A stretch of DNA of 64,000 bases from Pseudomonadota bacterium (lineage in GTDB: Bacteria > Desulfobacterota > Desulfarculia > Desulfarculales > Desulfarculaceae). The notes beneath the pieces were generated by a model that worked only from the letters and a program-made list of their open reading frames with translations, was not told where the DNA came from and did not search any database. The stretch spans positions 62,001 through 126,000 of the forward strand of contig JAHIQI010000030.1 in assembly GCA_018902755.1 (NCBI GenBank). The letters run 5' to 3'. Shown piece by piece: positions 52,252 through 59,545 of the stretch. The translations under genes and the position numbers were made by a program. The number at the start of each line of letters is the position of its first letter. The stretch's first letter is position 1.

Positions 52252-52280
52252 AAAATATCATCACTCAAGGCCGGGGTCAA
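52252..52280 (-). promoter_or_regulatory. Promoter of the molybdenum hydroxylase operon
   Basis: On the minus strand, TTGACC (52280-52275) is a 5/6 -35 box and TATTTT (52257-52252) is a 4/6 -10 box with a 17-bp spacer. The palindrome follows immediately. Confidence 0.45.
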
Positions 52281-52320
52281 GCAAACTCTCGCCCCTGCCT
52301 TCCGTTCTGCATAGTGAACG

Positions 52321-53115
52321 TTAACGAGTGCCGGAGACCCCTGGGCGCAACTGCTGGGCCGGGGTGAAAAGCCGCCGCCGGGCCAGGCTTACGGCCACCA
52401 CGCTGCCCAGGGTGGTGGAGCCCACCAGCATGAGCATCACCACAATCTGATATTTGATGGCCAGCAGGGGATCGGCCCCGGCCAGAATCTGACCGGTCAT
52501 CATGCCCGGAATGAACACCAGACCCACCCCCATCATGGAGTTGATGGAGGGGATCATGCCCGCGCGGATGGCGTCGGCGTTGATGGCCGTCGTGGCCTCG
52601 CGGGGGTCCGCCCCCAGGGAAAGCAGTAGCTCCACCTGGTCGCGTCGGTTGGTCATCTCCCCGAACAGTCGCTCCAGGGACAGGGCCATGGCGTTCATGG
52701 AGTTGCCCACCACCATGCCCCCCAAGGGGAGGAAGTAGCGGGCGTCCCACCAGGGCTGGGCCTGCACCACCACCCCGGTCACCAGAAAGCTCACCACCAT
52801 ATAAGATAGGAGCATGGAGAGGAACACCGGCCAGAACACCGGCACGCCCTTGCCCTTGACCCGCCCGGCCACGATGCGCGCCGCGAAGAAGATCATACCC
52901 GCGAACAGCAGCAGCACCAGCCAGGCCTGGTTGATGGCGAAGATGTACAGGAGCACGTAGCCCATGAGGGCCAGTTGGGCCACGGTGCGCAGGGTGCCCA
53001 CAATGAGGTCGCGGCCCAGGCCCAGTTTCAGCCAAAGCGAGGCTCCCCCGGCCAGCACCACGAAGCCCAGGGCCAGGGCCAGTTGCCCGTAGCCTATGTC
53101 CACCGCCCCGCTCAT
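52321..53115 (-). CDS. fetB: UPF0014/FetB-family ABC exporter permease
   Basis: Membrane subunit of 264 residues, seven helices, of the FetAB type; in E. coli the pair counters iron stress. LGRDLIVGTLRTVAQLALMGYVL and GGMVVGNSMNAMALSLERL are the family blocks, followed by LSLGADPREATTAINADAIRAGMIPSINSMMGVGLVFIPGMMTGQILAGADP. ATG 53115 overlaps the ATPase gene's stop. Substrate assignment (iron or another metal) is by homology only. Confidence 0.9.
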   Translation of the reverse strand: MSGAVDIGYGQLALALGFVVLAGGASLWLKLGLGRDLIVGTLRTVAQLALMGYVLLYIFAINQAWLVLLLFAGMIFFAARIVAGRVKGKGVPVFWPVFLSMLLSYMVVSFLVTGVVVQAQPWWDARYFLPLGGMVVGNSMNAMALSLERLFGEMTNRRDQVELLLSLGADPREATTAINADAIRAGMIPSINSMMGVGLVFIPGMMTGQILAGADPLLAIKYQIVVMLMLVGSTTLGSVVAVSLARRRLFTPAQQLRPGVSGTR

Positions 53116-53810
53116 GCCCCCTCCTCGCGCAAATGGCCTTGCTCCAGGATCAGGCGGCGCATGGCGCTGGCCTGGGGCGGGGGCTGGTGGCTCACCATGA
53201 GCACCGCCCGGCCCTCCCCGGCCTGGGCCACGGCGGTGGCCTCCACCAGTTCCTTGGACTCGGGGTCCAGGGCGCTCACCGGCTCGTCCAGGAGCAGCAC
53301 CTGGGGGCTCAGCAGTAGCAGCCGGGCCAAGGCCAGGCGCTGGCGTTGGCCCAGGGACAGCCCCTGGGCCTCGGCCCCCAGCTCCACTCCCTGCAGGCCC
53401 AGGCGGTCCATGGCCCCGCGCAGGGCGGCCCGGTCAGGGGCTGCCTGGCCTTGGGCCGCCTTGAAACCAAAGGCCAGGCTGAGGTTGTGCTCCACGCTGC
53501 CCGGCAGCATCACCGGGCTCTGGGCCAACAGCCCCACGCGCCGCCGCAGTTGAGGCGGCTCCCAGGCGGCCAGGGGCTTGCCCAGGAGGGTGATGATCCC
53601 ACCGCTGGGCTCGGCCAGGCGGTTGATGAGACGCAGGAGGGAGGACTTGCCCCCGCCCGAGGGGCCGCGCAGCCAGGCCAACTCGCCCGGCGCCAAGCTG
53701 AGCGACACCTCCTCCAGCACCAAACGGCCGTCCGGGGCCCGCCAGGACACCTCTTCCAGGCGCAGCAGTGCGGCGGACGCCACGGCCTCCTGGGGCAGCG
53801 GTTGGGGCAT
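53112..53810 (-). CDS. fetA: FetA-like ABC transporter ATP-binding protein
   Basis: ATPase partner of FetB, 232 residues. Walker A is GPSGGGKSS, the signature LSLGQRQRLALARLLL (close to LSGGQ), and Walker B VLLLDEPVSALDP. It is coupled to fetB by a four-base overlap and preceded by the DUF362 gene with three bases between, so the three genes form one operon. The start is ATG 53810, which has no clear ribosome site and may rely on coupling. Confidence 0.9.
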   Translation of the reverse strand: MPQPLPQEAVASAALLRLEEVSWRAPDGRLVLEEVSLSLAPGELAWLRGPSGGGKSSLLRLINRLAEPSGGIITLLGKPLAAWEPPQLRRRVGLLAQSPVMLPGSVEHNLSLAFGFKAAQGQAAPDRAALRGAMDRLGLQGVELGAEAQGLSLGQRQRLALARLLLLSPQVLLLDEPVSALDPESKELVEATAVAQAGEGRAVLMVSHQPPPQASAMRRLILEQGHLREEGA

Positions 53811-53813
53811 GGC

Positions 53814-54965
53814 TTATATCTTGACCAGGTTGTAGTCGCGCCGGCCCAGGCCGATCTCCTGGGCGTACTCCAGCTGAATCTGCCAGTCCACCTTGGGGTA
53901 GATGTCCAGGAACTTGTCCTCGCCGGGCGCGTGGGCGTGCTTGAGTTCGGTGCCCGGCAGGCCGGGGGCCTTGTTCACCAGGTCCACCGAGGCCTGGTCT
54001 ATGGCCACCACGTCGGTGGAGGCCAGGATGCCGATGTCGGCCACCATGGGCGCGTCGTTGAAGGGATAGCAGTCGCAGGCCGGGCTGATCTGGGTGAGGA
54101 AGGAGAAGTGCACCGCACTCTCCTGCTTGCCCGCCAGAACGCCCTTGGTGTAGGCCACCATGCGCCGCAAAAAGTCGGGAATCTGGGCGTCCCAGCCTAT
54201 CTGGATGGCCTCCTTGGGACAGGCCAGGATGCAGTCGCCGCAGCCGATGCACTTGGCCGGATCCTTGCTCGCCTTCACCTCGTGGTTCTTGGTGCCCTTG
54301 GGGGCGGGCTCGTCCACGCCCCGGCGCACGAACTTGATGGCCCCCACCGGACAGCGCTCAATGCAGCGGCCGCAGGAGATGCAGCGCTTGGGGTCGATGG
54401 AAGGGGTGATGTTGCTGTGCATGAACAGCTTGCCCCGGCGGCTGGCCGCGCCCATGCCCAGGTTCTTGATGGCGCCGCCGAAACCGGCCAGTTCGTGGCC
54501 CTTGAAGTGGCTGAGGCTCACCAGGCTGTCCGCCTGCACCACCTCGGCCCCGATCCAGGCCTCCTTGCACTCGGGCAGGTCCACCGGCACGGCCACCGCG
54601 CTGTGGCCGCGAAGGCCGTCGGCGATGATCAGGGGCGCGCCCACCACGCTGTAGGCGAAGCCGTTTTCCGTGGCGGTGACCAGGTGGCCCGGCGCGTCGG
54701 AGCGGGTGCCCACATACAGGGTGTTGGCGTCGGTGAGGAAAGGATGCCCGCCCGCGGCCTTCACCGCCTCCACGAAGCGGCGCGCAAACACCGGGCGGAT
54801 GAAGGCGGTGTTGCCCTTTTCGCCGAAATGCAGCTTGATGGCGGTGAGCCCGCCGGGCTTTACCGTGGCGGCCAGCCCCACCGCCTCGATGAGCTCGTCC
54901 AGCTTGCGCACCAGCGATCGTTTGATCGTGGCCCTAAGGTCGATGAAGTACACCGTACTCGGCAT
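53814..54965 (-). CDS. DUF362 protein with two [4Fe-4S] clusters
   Basis: Protein of 383 residues. It starts STVYFIDLRATIKRSLVRKLDELIEAVGLAATVKPGGLTAIKLHFGEKGNTAFIRPVFAR, which is the DUF362 domain. Two ferredoxin motifs lie in the middle: CISCGRCIERCPVGAI and CIGCGDCILACPKEAI, each with complete CxxCxxCxxxCP spacing. There is no signal peptide. DUF362 proteins are common in anaerobes; their role is unknown but probably electron transfer or metal handling. ATG 54965 follows AAAGGAG. It heads the operon with fetA-fetB, an unusual partner for that exporter. An array of TGACAAAA repeats lies upstream. Confidence 0.87.
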   Translation of the reverse strand: MPSTVYFIDLRATIKRSLVRKLDELIEAVGLAATVKPGGLTAIKLHFGEKGNTAFIRPVFARRFVEAVKAAGGHPFLTDANTLYVGTRSDAPGHLVTATENGFAYSVVGAPLIIADGLRGHSAVAVPVDLPECKEAWIGAEVVQADSLVSLSHFKGHELAGFGGAIKNLGMGAASRRGKLFMHSNITPSIDPKRCISCGRCIERCPVGAIKFVRRGVDEPAPKGTKNHEVKASKDPAKCIGCGDCILACPKEAIQIGWDAQIPDFLRRMVAYTKGVLAGKQESAVHFSFLTQISPACDCYPFNDAPMVADIGILASTDVVAIDQASVDLVNKAPGLPGTELKHAHAPGEDKFLDIYPKVDWQIQLEYAQEIGLGRRDYNLVKI

Positions 54966-55054
54966 GGCTAGGCTCCTTTGCCCGCTTTGATTTATTTCGG
55001 CACATATCCAGGTTATGGGGTGGGGGCGGGGGTGTCAAGGCGGCCACCATAGAG

Positions 55055-55153
55055 TGACAAAACCTATGACAAAAATTTGGGGCAATTAGGACTAACGCAA
55101 TGATTTATCATAATATATTTGTGACAAAATCGCTGACAAAAACCAAGACAAAA
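55055..55153. repeat. Direct repeats TGACAAAA, 12-bp spacing
   Basis: TGACAAAA occurs at 55055, 55067, 55122 and 55134, with AGACAAAA at 55146. Within each group the units start exactly 12 bp apart (two, then three), with an AT-rich 47-bp gap between groups. The array lies 90-190 bp upstream of the DUF362-fetA-fetB operon, and its last unit overlaps the terminator of the next operon. It may be a regulator-binding array; no replication gene is nearby. Confidence 0.6.
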
Positions 55154-55189
55154 AAGCCGCCCCGCTCTGGCAGAATGAGCGGGGCGGCT
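55150..55189 (-). terminator. Terminator of the ferredoxin/cytochrome b operon
   Basis: AGCCGCCCCGCTC (55155-55167) and GAGCGGGGCGGCT (55177-55189) form a perfect 13-bp stem with a nine-base loop. On the minus strand a run of T (complement of 55150-55155) follows. It ends the transcript of the cytochrome b gene, 22 bases past its stop. Confidence 0.85.
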
Positions 55190-55211
55190 GCTGGGAGGTA
55201 AGGGCTTGCTC

Positions 55212-55688
55212 TCAGCTAACAAGCCCACGGAGGTTCGGTTTGGGTTTGGGCTTCACCAGCGCCACCAGGCCGGTGAACATGAAGGCCATGGCGCTGCCCA
55301 GGTGGGTGAAGTCCAGCACCATGATCAGGGGCGGCGGCAGGAACACGCCCGCGTTGCGCAGCACCTTGGCCGCGCCGGAGATCACCAATAGCCCCAGCAG
55401 GGTCCAGCCCCACCAGGTGCGCGGGCCCCAGGACCAGGCCGCGCCGGTGGTGCGGGTGTCCAAAGCCAGGCGCCAGGCCAGCATGCCCAGAAGCAGGGCC
55501 GCGGCCAGGTAGTGGATGTCGCTGGTGATGTAGTAATCGGCCGTCCAGGCCAGGCCCGGTATGTCGGCCAGGTAGTAGCGCTTGAAAATGGGCATCTGGC
55601 CAAAGCCGCTGAACAGGGCGAAGCCGGTGGCGATGCCGTAGAACCAGCGGGCCACCCGCCCGCCGGGGGAGTAGCTCACCGCGCTCAT
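55212..55688 (-). CDS. Four-helix membrane protein, probable b-type cytochrome partner
   Basis: Membrane protein of 158 residues with four helices. It is encoded with an overlap (ATGA) directly after a ferredoxin subunit, the usual layout for membrane anchors of formate dehydrogenase-like or Rieske/Fe-S complexes. His residues suitable for heme are in SDIHYLAAALLL and LDFTHLGSAMAFM, in helices 2 and 4. The N-terminus VARWFYGIATGFALFSGFGQMP is a first helix. The heme number and identity are inferred. No catalytic subunit is encoded beside it. ATG 55688 follows GGGAGG. Confidence 0.75.
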   Translation of the reverse strand: MSAVSYSPGGRVARWFYGIATGFALFSGFGQMPIFKRYYLADIPGLAWTADYYITSDIHYLAAALLLGMLAWRLALDTRTTGAAWSWGPRTWWGWTLLGLLVISGAAKVLRNAGVFLPPPLIMVLDFTHLGSAMAFMFTGLVALVKPKPKPNLRGLVS

Positions 55689-56788
55689 GACTGGCCTCCC
55701 TGCTGGCTGGGCGGCTGCTCATTGGGCGGCTTCTTGCCGAAGAGCCGGGTGAAACCGGCGGCCAGTCCGGCCAGGGGGGCCAGCACCAAGGCGGCGGTGA
55801 GGTTTTCGGCGCTTTCCATGCTGTTGGCCACCGGGCCCATGGGCGGGCGCCCGGCGAAACCGGCCTTGCGGCCCTTGCCGCCCTGCTTGCCCGCCGCAGC
55901 CCGGCCCTTGCCCTTACCCGGGGCGGCCTGGGCGTGGGCCTGGTCGATGGCTGCGCTCACCACGCTGAAAGGCACCGGGGAGACGTAGAGGGTGTTGGTG
56001 CCGCCGTTTTCCTCCAGGCCATACACGTAATCTTGCCACTTGTTGGGGTCCGCGCCGTCGGCGGTGGCCTTTTGCCGGGCCAGGGCCTCGGCCTGGGCCA
56101 GCATCTGGGGCCGAAGGCCGATGTTTTGCACCTGCTCCGGGCAGACCTGCACGCACTGGGGCTGCTTGCCCTCCTTGACCAGGGGCAGGCAGCGGTGGCA
56201 CTTGAACATGACCCCGTTGCCCGCGTAGCTGGGCAGGATGTCCAGATAGATCCCCACCCCGCTCTGGCGCTGGGGGATGTGCCAGGGACAGGCCTGCTTG
56301 CACTTGGCCCCGCCCAGGCACACCTCCGGGTCTATGTGCACCACCCCGTTGTTTTCCACCCGCCCGGCCCCGAAGGGGCACAGGTTGGTGCAGGGCGGGT
56401 TGACGCAGTGCATGCAGCGCCGGGGCACGTGCAGCTCCACGGCCTGGCCCTTGTGCTCAAAGTCCAGGTGCTCCACGTAGAGGAAGTTGTAGGGGGTCAG
56501 GCGGTCGGAGACGTCCTTGCGCTTGCTCCAGTCCTGGGTGGGCACCCTGGCGGGAAACGGCTTGGGCATGGGGCTCACCGGGTCGGGCACCGTGTCCTGC
56601 CAGGTCTCGCGGCAGGAGTCCACGCAGGCCTCGCAGCCGATGCACTTGGACAGGTCCAGAACGGTGCACAACTCTTGGCCGCCGGCGGCCTTCACCGCCT
56701 GGGGCAGCACCACCCCGCTGGCCGCCACTCCGGCGGCCGCGGCCAGCCCCCCTCTCAGGAAATTTCTTCGACTAATGGCGTTGGCCAT
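55685..56788 (-). CDS. Tat-exported 4Fe-4S ferredoxin-like subunit with C-terminal anchor
   Basis: Periplasmic electron-transfer protein of 367 residues. Residues 1-33 are a Tat signal (SRRNFLRG at 6-13). Cys motifs in order are CIGCEACVDSC, CMHCVNPPCTNLC, CLGGAKCKQAC, and CHRC followed by CVQVCP, enough for up to four [4Fe-4S] clusters, as in formate-dehydrogenase beta or PsrB/HybA subunits. The last 60 residues hold an AENLTAALVLAPLAGLAAGF membrane anchor. ATG 56788 follows AAAGGATC; an upstream in-frame start is within the leader. It would pass electrons to the cytochrome b subunit whose gene it overlaps. The sigma-54 promoter 65 bases upstream controls it. Confidence 0.9.
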   Translation of the reverse strand: MANAISRRNFLRGGLAAAAGVAASGVVLPQAVKAAGGQELCTVLDLSKCIGCEACVDSCRETWQDTVPDPVSPMPKPFPARVPTQDWSKRKDVSDRLTPYNFLYVEHLDFEHKGQAVELHVPRRCMHCVNPPCTNLCPFGAGRVENNGVVHIDPEVCLGGAKCKQACPWHIPQRQSGVGIYLDILPSYAGNGVMFKCHRCLPLVKEGKQPQCVQVCPEQVQNIGLRPQMLAQAEALARQKATADGADPNKWQDYVYGLEENGGTNTLYVSPVPFSVVSAAIDQAHAQAAPGKGKGRAAAGKQGGKGRKAGFAGRPPMGPVANSMESAENLTAALVLAPLAGLAAGFTRLFGKKPPNEQPPSQQGGQS

Positions 56789-56851
56789 GTTTGATCCTTT
56801 TCGCTTTCGGTCTTGGGCCCAGAGGGCCACTCAAAGCTTGCCCAGAGATAG

Positions 56852-56867
56852 AGCAAAGGCCGTGCCG
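56852..56867 (-). promoter_or_regulatory. Sigma-54 (RpoN) promoter of the ferredoxin/cytochrome b operon
   Basis: On the minus strand the sequence is CGGCACG-GCCT-TTGCT, against the consensus TGGCACG-N4-TTGCW; only the first base differs. The essential GG and GC are separated by the correct ten bases. Transcription would start near 56840, about 50 bases before the ferredoxin start codon. The neighbouring gene encodes a sigma-54 activator. Confidence 0.82.
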
Positions 56868-56942
56868 AAAACAGCCTTGAGGCGCTAAAATTAATTTACG
56901 GTTTAAATCCAGTGCGTTAGAGTAATTACCCGAAAAATGCTT

Positions 56943-56981
56943 ACGTTAATTAACGTTAACCAGAATTAACGCCACGTTAAT
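56943..56981. promoter_or_regulatory. Cluster of CGTTAA sites, candidate activator-binding sites
   Basis: Five CGTTAA/TTAACG half-sites lie within 38 bp, including the perfect 14-bp palindrome ACGTTAATTAACGT (56943-56956). They lie 75-115 bp upstream of the sigma-54 promoter, the normal distance for an enhancer site. The same motif recurs at 58391-58403 before the activator gene. The rightmost site overlaps the activator's stop codon. Confidence 0.65.
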
Positions 56982-58362
56982 CGTCCAGGGCCATCCCAAG
57001 TTTCTTCATGCGTTTCCAAAGAGTTACCCGGCTCACCCCCAAACGGGAGGCGGCCTGGGCCTTGTGGCCGCCGGTGGCCTCCAGGGCCTCGCTTATCGCC
57101 AGGCGCATGGCCTCGTCACCGGCCTCGCCGCCCGCCCCATCTGACTGGGGCAGGGAGGCGTAGTGCTCGCCCACGATGCTGGGGGGCAGGTGCTGAGGCA
57201 ATATCTCCCCACCGGGGCAGGTGACAAAGGCGTACTCGATGGCGTTGATCAACTCGCGCACGTTGCCCGGCCAAGGGTGCTCCAGAAGGCGGTCCAGGGC
57301 CGAGGGGCTGATGTCGGTGATCCCCCGGTCGCTGCCCAGGGCGGTGCGCTCCACAAAGGTGCGGGTCAACAAGGGGATGTCTTCCTTGCGCTTGGCCAGG
57401 GGCGGCAGGGAGATGGGTATAACGTTGATGCGGTAAAACAGGTCCTCGCGGAACTGGCCCTTTTCCATGAGCTGGCCCAGGTCGCGGTTGGTGGCGGTTA
57501 TGATGCGCACGTCCACCTTGATGGTGCGGTTGGAGCCCACCCGCTCCACCTCGCCCTCCTGCAACACCCTGAGAAGCTTCACCTGCACCTCGGCGGGTAA
57601 ATCTCCTATCTCGTCCAAAAACAGGCTGCCCCCGTCGGCCGCCTCGAAGCGCCCTGTGCGGCTGCGTTCCGCCCCGGTGAAGGCTCCCTTCTCGTGGCCG
57701 AAAAGCTCGCTTTCCAGCAGGGATGGGTTCAGCGCCGCGCAGTTCACCTTGAGGAATGGGCCGTCGGCCCGGGGCGAGCGGCGGTGGATGGCCGCGGCGG
57801 CCAGCTCCTTGCCGGTGCCGCTGGCCCCCAGGATCACCACCGGGGCGGTGGAGGCGGCGGCGGCCTCCAGCAGCTGGTAGACTTGCATCATCGCCGGGGA
57901 CTGGCCGATGAGCCCCTCGTAGCCGTAGGAGCGGGTCAGATGACGCTTCAGGCCGCTGATCTGGCGGTCGCGCTCCACCAGGGGGGTGATGTCGCTCAGG
58001 GTTTCCACCCCGCCGATGACCTGGCCCAGCTCATCATGCAAAACCCGCGCGTTTTTAAGCATGTGCACCTGGGAACCGTCCTTTTTGGTGATGGTGCAGC
58101 GGCGGTCCACCACCCGGCCCTTGTCGAAAAGCCCACAGGTCATCTGACCCTCCTGGTCCTGGCAGGCCAGGCAGGTCTCGGACTCGAACACGGTGCAGGA
58201 ACGCCCCAGCACCTCCTCCTGGCGGTAGCCGGTGAGGCGCTCGGCGGCCGGGTTCACGAACACCACCTTGCCCTTGGTGTCCACGATGAATAGACCCTCG
58301 GCCATGGTGTCCACCACCGAGTGCCAATAACGGGCTACGTCTTGCGGGGTAATGTCGGCCAA
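56977..58362 (-). CDS. Sigma-54-dependent activator with Cys-rich PAS domain
   Basis: Enhancer-binding regulator of 461 residues. The domain order is PAS (residues ~10-130), sigma-54-interaction AAA+ (~150-375) and a Fis-type helix-turn-helix at the C-terminus (KAQAASRLGVSRVTLWKRMKKLG). The AAA+ part has Walker A GASGTGKE, the sigma-54 contact loop GAFTGAERSRTGRF and Walker B GGSLFLDEIGDLP. Within the PAS domain, Cys56, 64, 67, 76 and 89 could bind a metal or Fe-S cluster, suggesting redox or oxygen sensing. TTG 58362 follows GGGAGAT; the longer frame to 58425 has no ribosome site and covers an operator. It most likely activates the ferredoxin/cytochrome operon next to it. Confidence 0.9.
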   Translation of the reverse strand: MADITPQDVARYWHSVVDTMAEGLFIVDTKGKVVFVNPAAERLTGYRQEEVLGRSCTVFESETCLACQDQEGQMTCGLFDKGRVVDRRCTITKKDGSQVHMLKNARVLHDELGQVIGGVETLSDITPLVERDRQISGLKRHLTRSYGYEGLIGQSPAMMQVYQLLEAAAASTAPVVILGASGTGKELAAAAIHRRSPRADGPFLKVNCAALNPSLLESELFGHEKGAFTGAERSRTGRFEAADGGSLFLDEIGDLPAEVQVKLLRVLQEGEVERVGSNRTIKVDVRIITATNRDLGQLMEKGQFREDLFYRINVIPISLPPLAKRKEDIPLLTRTFVERTALGSDRGITDISPSALDRLLEHPWPGNVRELINAIEYAFVTCPGGEILPQHLPPSIVGEHYASLPQSDGAGGEAGDEAMRLAISEALEATGGHKAQAASRLGVSRVTLWKRMKKLGMALDD

Positions 58363-58390
58363 AGTAATCTCCCACGTTTGCAGGGTATTT

Positions 58391-58403
58391 ACGTTAACGT
58401 TAA
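58391..58403. promoter_or_regulatory. CGTTAACGTTAA site upstream of the activator gene
   Basis: ACGTTAACGTTAA at 58391-58403 repeats the CGTTAA motif found before the ferredoxin operon. It lies about 30 bases before the TTG start of the activator, which suggests autoregulation by the same protein. Confidence 0.5.
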
Positions 58404-58593
58404 TACGCCTCGCTCCCCAATGCAAGCTAAAGCCCTTGCGTGAAGTTGTGATTAATATTGCCGGGGCACCATCTGTGAGCTTGCGCCGGGCCCCTGGAGA
58501 TACTATTTTGAGGCGAAATGGCCGCTAAATTGAGAGGGTGGGGCTTGCGCAGGCTGTTAGGCATTGTTAAATTAGTTGCACTTGGAGAATATA

Positions 58594-59283
58594 TTGAGCA
58601 CCAACCTACACAATGAGGAACGTCGCCAATTCGAGCGCCTTCTGCGCCAACAGGGGATGAACCGCCTGGGCGACCGTCTGGCGGTGCTGGAGGCCTTTTT
58701 GGCCTGCGAGGACCACCTCAGCGCCGACAGCCTGCAAAAGAACTTGGCCGCCCAGGGTCATCACCTGGAGCCGGAGTTCGTGGCCGCCACCCTGGAGATG
58801 CTCACCCGCTTTGGCCTGGCCTCCTGCCGCCGCTTCGACAACCAGCCCGACCTGTTCGAGCACCGCCACCTGGGCGAGCACCACGACCACCTCATCTGCA
58901 CCCGTTGCGGCTCCATCACCGAGTTTCACCACCCCGAGTTGGAAGAGCTCAAGCACGGGGTGGCCAAGGAGCACGGCTTCCATCACCTGAGCCACCGCCT
59001 GCAAATCTACGGCCTGTGCGAAAACTGCCGTCAGCGGCGCACCCCCACCCTGCCGCTGAACCTGGCCTCGCCCGGCGAGCGGGTGCGGGTGGAGCGCCTG
59101 GCGGGCGGGGAAAAGGCCCAGCGCCATCTGGAAGACCTGGGCATCACCCTGGGCAGCGAGCTGGAAGTGATCACCAGCGGCGCGGGCCCCATGGTGGTGG
59201 CCTGCGGCGGCACCCGTTTGGCCCTGGGCCAGGGAGTGGCGGGCAAGGTGCAGGTAAGCCTCTTGGAGCGCAACGACCGCTAA
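58594..59283 (+). CDS. Fur-family repressor fused to a FeoA-like domain
   Basis: Regulator of 229 residues joining two domains. Residues 1-~148 are Fur-type: a winged helix, HHDHLICTRCGSITEFHHPEL for the metal site, and zinc Cys pairs at 102/105 and 142/145. Residues ~155-229 are a FeoA (SH3-like) domain: SPGERVRVERLAGGEKAQRHLEDLGITLGSELEVI. TTG 58594 follows GGAG by six bases; an in-frame TTG at 58576 lacks a site. It is followed 16 bases later by feoA and then feoB, so it is the likely iron-responsive repressor of that operon. No canonical Fur box was recognised upstream. Confidence 0.88.
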   Translation: MSTNLHNEERRQFERLLRQQGMNRLGDRLAVLEAFLACEDHLSADSLQKNLAAQGHHLEPEFVAATLEMLTRFGLASCRRFDNQPDLFEHRHLGEHHDHLICTRCGSITEFHHPELEELKHGVAKEHGFHHLSHRLQIYGLCENCRQRRTPTLPLNLASPGERVRVERLAGGEKAQRHLEDLGITLGSELEVITSGAGPMVVACGGTRLALGQGVAGKVQVSLLERNDR

Positions 59284-59299
59284 ACTTGGAGCCAGCCCC

Positions 59300-59545
59300 A
59301 TGACCCCTGAAGTCACCCTGCGTCAACTGAAGCCCGGCCAACGGGCCGTGGTCAAGAAGGTGGGCACCGGCGGCGAGCTGGGCCGGCGCATGCGCGAGAT
59401 GGGCCTGTTGCCCGGCACCGAGATACAGGTCATCGGCCGAGCCCCCCTCAAGGACCCGGTGGAGATAAAGCTGAGGGGCTACAACCTCACCCTACGCAAC
59501 AACGAGGCCGACTTCATCACCGTGGAAATCGGCGGGGAAGCGTGA
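59300..59545 (+). CDS. feoA: Ferrous iron transport protein FeoA
   Basis: Cytosolic SH3-like accessory protein of the Feo iron importer, 81 residues. TLRQLKPGQRAVVKKVGTGGELGRRMREMGLLPGTEIQVIGRAPLKDPVEIKLRGYNLTLRNNEAD is the full family pattern. It is coupled to feoB by a GTGA overlap. ATG 59300 follows TTGGAG. Confidence 0.93.
   Translation: MTPEVTLRQLKPGQRAVVKKVGTGGELGRRMREMGLLPGTEIQVIGRAPLKDPVEIKLRGYNLTLRNNEADFITVEIGGEA

Noticed and set aside
55055..55153. TGACAAAA iterons as a replication origin
   Set aside because: No replication initiator gene is nearby, and the array lies between operons where a regulatory role is simpler.
58440..58593. Classical Fur box before the Fur-FeoA gene
   Set aside because: No stretch resembling GATAATGATAATCATTATC could be found; only AT-rich bases such as ATTAATATTG.
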